9,119 nucleotides of DNA from positions 20,035 to 29,153 of the forward strand of contig DEXG01000017.1 of NCBI GenBank assembly GCA_002364005.1. Reading direction: 5' to 3'. Source of the stretch: Phycisphaerales bacterium UBA3190 (lineage in GTDB: Bacteria > Planctomycetota > Phycisphaerae > Phycisphaerales > UBA1924). Each line of letters opens with the position of its first letter. Positions within the stretch are counted from its first letter, which is position 1. The notes beneath the pieces were generated by a model. The model worked only from the letters and a program-made list of their open reading frames with translations. It did no database searches and had not been told where the DNA came from. The position numbers were made by a program, and so were the translations under genes. Of this stretch, positions 5,732-9,119 are shown piece after piece.

Positions 5732-6546
5732 AAACCACCGACCACGACCGATTCTGGCAACTCTACAACCAGCAGGCACGCATGCCCATCGAGCGGGCCT
5801 GCCGTCATGCCTCGCGGGTCAAGACCGACTCGACCATGGACATCGACGACATGATCGCCTGGGTTGACACCCGCGTGTGGACCATGCTCGAGAAGGACGC
5901 CTACCCCACCTTCCACGACGACCCAACACCCGAGCAGGCGATCGAACGCATCGTCAAGCACGCCCCCACGCTGGCGCGCTGGTCCTACTTGGCCCTGTGC
6001 CGATCGCACTTCCGTCGCCTGGAGCAACGCAACGGCTTCATGACCGGCATGTCCCGCGCTGAACGCCTCTCCATGGCCAGCGCCGTCGACAGCAAAATCG
6101 AGAAGCGAGAAGAACTCGACAACGCCATTAGCTCGCTGCGCAAGTCGCTCAATGCCAATGAGAAGCAGCGATTGGCCGCATCGGTTCAAGAGAAAGAAGA
6201 CCGCACCCGAGTGGCACTCGTCCTGGGCGCCACCCGCAGGGAAGACGACTTGATGATCCGCAAAGTCAACGCCGAAACGCTCAACACGAACACCGTCCAG
6301 CAGATGCGTTCCCGTGCCCGCAAGCGTGCACAGGAAATCCTCGACGCGGCCAGCAAGGCCCCGCTCTGGCTCCTCGCAACGGCCATGATCCTCACGATCT
6401 CGCTGGGCTCAAGCGTCGTCGAAGCCGGCGAGCAGTCTGGCGGGCGCAAGGGCAGCATGACCGCACCCACCGCAGCGATCAACCTCGATGCCAGCGGCAT
6501 CATGCTCCGGGGCGAGCAGAGCGGCGGACGCCGCCCGGGTGGCTGA
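5728..6546 (+). CDS. Divergent ECF sigma-70-like protein with a C-terminal membrane anchor and exported tail
   Basis: A 272-residue protein starting at GTG 5728, four bases inside the TPR gene; GGGGGG lies upstream as a possible ribosome binding site. DIDDMIAWVDTRVWTML (38-54) resembles the sigma-70 region 2 pattern (D-x-x-D-L-V-Q-x-x-F-x-R-x-W), and ARWSYLALCRSHFRRLEQRN (83-102) resembles the end of that region. ETLNTNTVQQMRSRARKRAQ (183-202) resembles the region 4 recognition helix (S-x-x-T-V-K-x-R-x-x-R-A-R). A basic segment then precedes one hydrophobic helix, APLWLLATAMILTISLGSS (211-229), so by the positive-inside rule the sigma-like part is cytoplasmic and the last 40 residues are outside. 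The tail holds GEQSGGR twice and ends RRPGG. Planctomycete ECF factors with membrane extensions are known. The sigma call rests on motif shape only; another helical DNA-binding protein is possible. Confidence 0.6.
   Translation: MKTTDHDRFWQLYNQQARMPIERACRHASRVKTDSTMDIDDMIAWVDTRVWTMLEKDAYPTFHDDPTPEQAIERIVKHAPTLARWSYLALCRSHFRRLEQRNGFMTGMSRAERLSMASAVDSKIEKREELDNAISSLRKSLNANEKQRLAASVQEKEDRTRVALVLGATRREDDLMIRKVNAETLNTNTVQQMRSRARKRAQEILDAASKAPLWLLATAMILTISLGSSVVEAGEQSGGRKGSMTAPTAAINLDASGIMLRGEQSGGRRPGG
6427..6531 (+). repeat. Duplicated heptapeptide GEQSGGR in the exported tail of the sigma-like protein
   Basis: GEQSGGR is encoded at 6427-6447 and again at 6511-6531. It is followed by KG and by RPGG. 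The serine codon is TCT in one copy and AGC in the other, and the second Gly of the GG pair is GGG versus GGA. The identity is therefore at protein level, not a fresh DNA duplication. Confidence 0.8.
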
Positions 6547-6613
6547 TTCCACGACTTTCGCAGAAACGGGAACCTGCGGGAATATGTTGTGGACCTCATG
6601 TGTATACCAACGC

Positions 6614-7267
6614 ATGAACAAAGCAGCACTCTACGCGTCGATCGCCATGCTCCCCGTCTTTGCCTTTGCCCCCCTGACATCGGGAGGGCCAGAATCGCGC
6701 CCAGCCGCGAAGCTGACCAAGCTCGCCGAGCCGCCGAAGGTCAATGACACCATCCCCATGTTCACCATCGCGGATGCGTCGGGCGAGGGGGTGCACGACC
6801 TGGCCAAGCTCCTCGAGAACGGGCCCGTGGTCGTCACCTTCTTCCGTGGCTCGTGGTGCCCCTACTGCGTGGGCGAGCTCAACGAACTCCAGAAGAACCT
6901 GGAAGACATCACCTCCGCCGGCGCCACCGTCCTGGCCATCTCACCCGAGAAGCCCAGTGAGACCGCGGACCTTATCGAGCAAAAAGAACTCGGCTTCCTC
7001 TTCGGCACCGACAACGAAAACGAACTGGCCACCAAGCTCGCGATCTCCTTTGAGCTTGACGCAACCACCGTCGAGAAGTACAAGAAGTACGGGATCGATG
7101 TGGGCGAGTCCAACGATAGCAATGTCTGGCAACTCCCCGTCCCCGCAACCTACATCATCGACACCGACGGCACCATCACCTGGGCCTTCATCGATGAGAA
7201 CTACCGGAACCGTGCCGACTACAAGCTGGTCATCAAGAAACTGCAGCAGATGCAGAGCGACGACTGA
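6614..7267 (+). CDS. Exported peroxiredoxin-like (AhpC/TSA, thioredoxin-fold) protein
   Basis: A 217-residue thioredoxin-fold protein of the peroxiredoxin-like AhpC/TSA group. A hydrophobic N-terminal segment (about 4-20, MNKAALYASIAMLPVFAFAP) suggests export as a signal peptide or anchor. The core begins at NDTIPMFTIADASGEGV (44-60). VVVTFFRGSWCPYC (72-85) holds the active site with Cys82 and Cys85, so it can form a CxxC disulfide. TVLAISPEKP (105-114) and the cis-proline region LPVPATYIID (174-183), then WAFIDENYRNRA (190-201), match the family. It probably reduces peroxides or thiols outside the cytoplasmic membrane. The ATG at 6614 is chosen because the signal peptide starts there; an in-frame ATG at 6584 exists, and neither has a strong ribosome binding site. 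It follows the sigma-like gene by 67 bp with no terminator between, so it may be the third gene of that operon. Confidence 0.85.
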   Translation: MNKAALYASIAMLPVFAFAPLTSGGPESRPAAKLTKLAEPPKVNDTIPMFTIADASGEGVHDLAKLLENGPVVVTFFRGSWCPYCVGELNELQKNLEDITSAGATVLAISPEKPSETADLIEQKELGFLFGTDNENELATKLAISFELDATTVEKYKKYGIDVGESNDSNVWQLPVPATYIIDTDGTITWAFIDENYRNRADYKLVIKKLQQMQSDD

Positions 7268-7301
7268 GCAGGCACACACATCCCCAAAGCCCCCTCTTCG
7301 G

Positions 7302-7340
7302 CGGGTGCAGTACCTTGTGGTCTGCATCCGTCTTCTTTTT
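7302..7340 (+). terminator. Strong intrinsic terminator after the peroxiredoxin-like gene
   Basis: CGGGTGCAG, a bulged T, ACC, loop TTGT, then GGTCTGCATCCG form a 12-pair stem with one G-T pair and one bulge (7302-7330). TCTTCTTTTT follows (7331-7340). The T-tract is only on the plus strand, so it serves the peroxiredoxin-like gene. Its last bases overlap the stop codon of the convergent hrpA gene. Confidence 0.8.
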
Positions 7341-9119
7341 AGGCATGGATGATGTGCTCGAGCTGTTCACGCAGACGCTTCTCGCTCACCTGCATCGAGG
7401 TGCGCAGGTTCTGGGCAAAGCTCGCCACTCGGAACTCCTCCACCATCCAACGCAGCGTCCAGAAATCGTCGGCCACCTCCGCGGTGTGGGCCCCCTGCGC
7501 CATCAGTTCCTGCAGACACTGCGTCCAGGCGTACACCCGATCGGCGACCTTCGCGTCCCGCTCTGGTCCGATCGAACGCAGCTTGTCCAGGCGAACCTCC
7601 ATCGCCCGCAGGAAGCGGGCATAGCACCACAGCCAACGGGTATCGGCGGTGACCAACGCGTCCTCCGCCAGCAGCAAGGCGAGTTGCCCGCGCATATCCT
7701 TGATCGCCTGCGACCAGGCCGGCGGGTGCTTCTCATCGAGTCGCCCTTGGACCTTCATCAGCGAGTCGAAGATCTGCGTCAGATTGGTGATCACCCGGTT
7801 TGTTTCATCAACCCCACGATCCCACGACCCAAGCAGCCCCAGCTCAAACTCGTCCTTGTTGCGTGGGATGTCCTGATTGTCCACGCAGATGACCTTGCCC
7901 ACCCGAGTCCAGACGATCGCTTCCAGATCGCCCGCCATCCCGCTGGCAGACGCGAGCATGTGCAGGCGCGTGTACCCCGGCAGGTTCTTGAGCCGCAGGC
8001 GTAGCTCACGCTTGATCGCCAGCCCATAGAGCAACCCGAGCCCGGATCGCGTGTGCAAGTCCGACTCCCACCGGGTCGCCAGCACACGCAGGGAGACCTT
8101 CCCATCCTCGACGAGCAACGAGGGGAACCCAACCACTTTGGGGGAGCCGGGACGCGTGAACTCGATCGTTTCGGGTAGCTCGTCAAAGTCCCACCCGATC
8201 ATCCCGGTTCGCTCGATGCTCGCACCCGCCTGCTGCACGACCTTGGTCGCTTCCTGCGCGAACTTGGCCTGCAACGCGCCCAGATCGCGTGAGGCCTCGA
8301 TCGTCTTGCCATGCTCATCGATCACCTCGATGCGAGGCGACAGATAGGACTCCAGCTGCTCCCGCCGAAAGTCCTCGGGCCTGATCTTGATCCCGGTGCG
8401 CGAGGTCAGCTCACTGGCCAGTTGCGACTCGATCGACCCGTTGTCTTCCTTGACGATCGGGGCCAGCTCCCCAGCGATCTGGTTGGCATCGAACTGGCGA
8501 CGCAGACTCTTAGGCAGCGACCGCACCAATGCCTCGATCCTCGGCCCGATCAGCCCCGGAACCGCCCAATCGACACGCTGACGCGTCAGCTGATGCAGCG
8601 CCGCGACTGAGACCCGGATCGTCGCCCCGTCCTCGTCACGACCGGGCTCGAAGGCATACTTGAGCTTCGAGGTCGCACCGGCAAACTCCACGGCATCGGG
8701 GAACGCCTCGGGCGTGACCTCCTTGGGCATGTGCTCGAGCACATCCTCACGGGTCATCTTCAGCACGCTCGGGTTGCCCGCCTCCGCCTTGCGCACCCAG
8801 CGCTCGAAGCCCTTGCTTGCGTAGATGTCCTCGGGCAAACGCTGGTCGTAGAAGTTGAACAGCGTCTGGGTGTCCGCGATCAGATCGTTGCGTCGGGCCT
8901 TGGCCTGCAGCTCCCCCACCTCGCGGATCAGTCGCCGGTTGTGCTTGAGGGCCTTGGACGAAGAACGCATCTGATCATCGATCAGCGCATGGTGGATAAA
9001 CAGCTCCCGGCTGAGCTTGGGATCGATCGGGCCATAGTGCACTGTTCTACGAGGAACAATATCGAGCCCAAACAGCGTGACCTTTTCGTCGGCGACGACC
9101 CGCCCCGACTGCTCATCCC
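7339..9119 (-). CDS. hrpA: ATP-dependent RNA helicase HrpA, C-terminal part (gene continues past the right edge)
   Basis: The frame is open from the right edge (first complete codon 9115-9117) to a TAA at 7339-7341, giving the last 592 residues of HrpA, a DEAH-box RNA helicase that in other bacteria acts in mRNA processing and in rescue of stalled ribosomes. The fragment is the C-terminal DUF3418 region: VTLFGLDIVPRRTVHYGPID (13-32), LFNFYDQRLPEDIY (86-99), YAFEPGRDEDGATI (154-167), VDWAVPGL (182-189), LPKSLRR (201-207) and, near the end, WMVEEFRVASFAQNLRT. The GTG at 9042 is internal, because the conserved VTLFGLDIV segment upstream is in frame. The DEAH motor, helicase-C and OB domains must lie beyond the window, with several hundred residues missing. 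Nothing suggests damage to the visible part. It converges on the peroxiredoxin-like gene. Confidence 0.92.
   Translation of the reverse strand, partial: DEQSGRVVADEKVTLFGLDIVPRRTVHYGPIDPKLSRELFIHHALIDDQMRSSSKALKHNRRLIREVGELQAKARRNDLIADTQTLFNFYDQRLPEDIYASKGFERWVRKAEAGNPSVLKMTREDVLEHMPKEVTPEAFPDAVEFAGATSKLKYAFEPGRDEDGATIRVSVAALHQLTRQRVDWAVPGLIGPRIEALVRSLPKSLRRQFDANQIAGELAPIVKEDNGSIESQLASELTSRTGIKIRPEDFRREQLESYLSPRIEVIDEHGKTIEASRDLGALQAKFAQEATKVVQQAGASIERTGMIGWDFDELPETIEFTRPGSPKVVGFPSLLVEDGKVSLRVLATRWESDLHTRSGLGLLYGLAIKRELRLRLKNLPGYTRLHMLASASGMAGDLEAIVWTRVGKVICVDNQDIPRNKDEFELGLLGSWDRGVDETNRVITNLTQIFDSLMKVQGRLDEKHPPAWSQAIKDMRGQLALLLAEDALVTADTRWLWCYARFLRAMEVRLDKLRSIGPERDAKVADRVYAWTQCLQELMAQGAHTAEVADDFWTLRWMVEEFRVASFAQNLRTSMQVSEKRLREQLEHIIHA

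Noticed and set aside
4940..5779. Long open frame on the minus strand opposite the TPR gene (279 codons)
   Set aside because: Valine/glycine-rich, no recognisable motif; the plus strand has a ribosome binding site, TPR pattern and coupled downstream gene.
7315..8004. 229-codon plus-strand open frame inside hrpA
   Set aside because: Antisense to conserved HrpA C-terminal motifs and overlapping the terminator hairpin; Arg/Pro/His-rich shadow translation.
9040..9042. GTG as the start of the HrpA-like gene
   Set aside because: The frame remains open to the edge and the upstream residues VTLFGLDIV match the conserved HrpA sequence, so it is an internal valine.
1..9119. CRISPR arrays, tRNA or rRNA genes, insertion sequences, toxin-antitoxin or phage-defence genes
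   Set aside because: Looked for on both strands; no regularly spaced repeats, cloverleaf-like segments, transposase motifs or typical defence domains were seen.

Overview
The window is GC-rich, with codons strongly biased towards G or C in third position. Its genes are tightly packed, with 4-base stop/start overlaps. Three things suggest a planctomycete-like bacterium, perhaps of the Phycisphaerae group: an HrpA helicase with its C-terminal domain, an arginase-type formimidoylglutamase paired with HutI, and a sigma-70-like protein anchored by a C-terminal membrane helix. This placement is an inference from protein style, not a database result. No RNA genes, insertion sequences, prophage genes or CRISPR arrays are visible.

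Bases 1-2910 hold the end of an unknown + strand gene, a DUF2071/YqjF-like gene on the minus strand, and a translationally coupled hutG-hutI pair on the plus strand. HutI and HutG are the last two steps of histidine catabolism (imidazolonepropionate to formiminoglutamate to glutamate plus formamide). hutH and hutU are not in the window. The DUF2071 gene shares a CTAG stop palindrome with the gene to its left, and its start lies 34 bp or less from the hutG start.

Bases 2925-4177 hold a minus-strand pair, an NADPH-dependent FMN reductase followed by ElbB (a DJ-1/GATase1-like protein). Both have clear Shine-Dalgarno sites. An intrinsic terminator at 4242-4268 separates this pair from the next minus-strand gene, a small exported Cys/His/Arg-rich protein of unknown function (4304-4771).

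Bases 4772-7267 are the least ordinary part. A 243-bp divergent intergenic region leads on the plus strand to a TPR-repeat protein (5015-5731). This overlaps by GTGA a protein whose N-terminal part looks like a divergent ECF sigma factor and whose C-terminus is one membrane helix plus a 40-residue exported tail carrying GEQSGGR twice (5728-6546). An exported peroxiredoxin-like protein with a WCPYC centre follows (6614-7267) and ends in a strong intrinsic terminator (7302-7340). The three may form one envelope-signalling or stress transcription unit; that is a hypothesis.

Bases 7339-9119 are the 3' part of hrpA on the minus strand (C-terminal DUF3418 region). The helicase core lies beyond the right edge.
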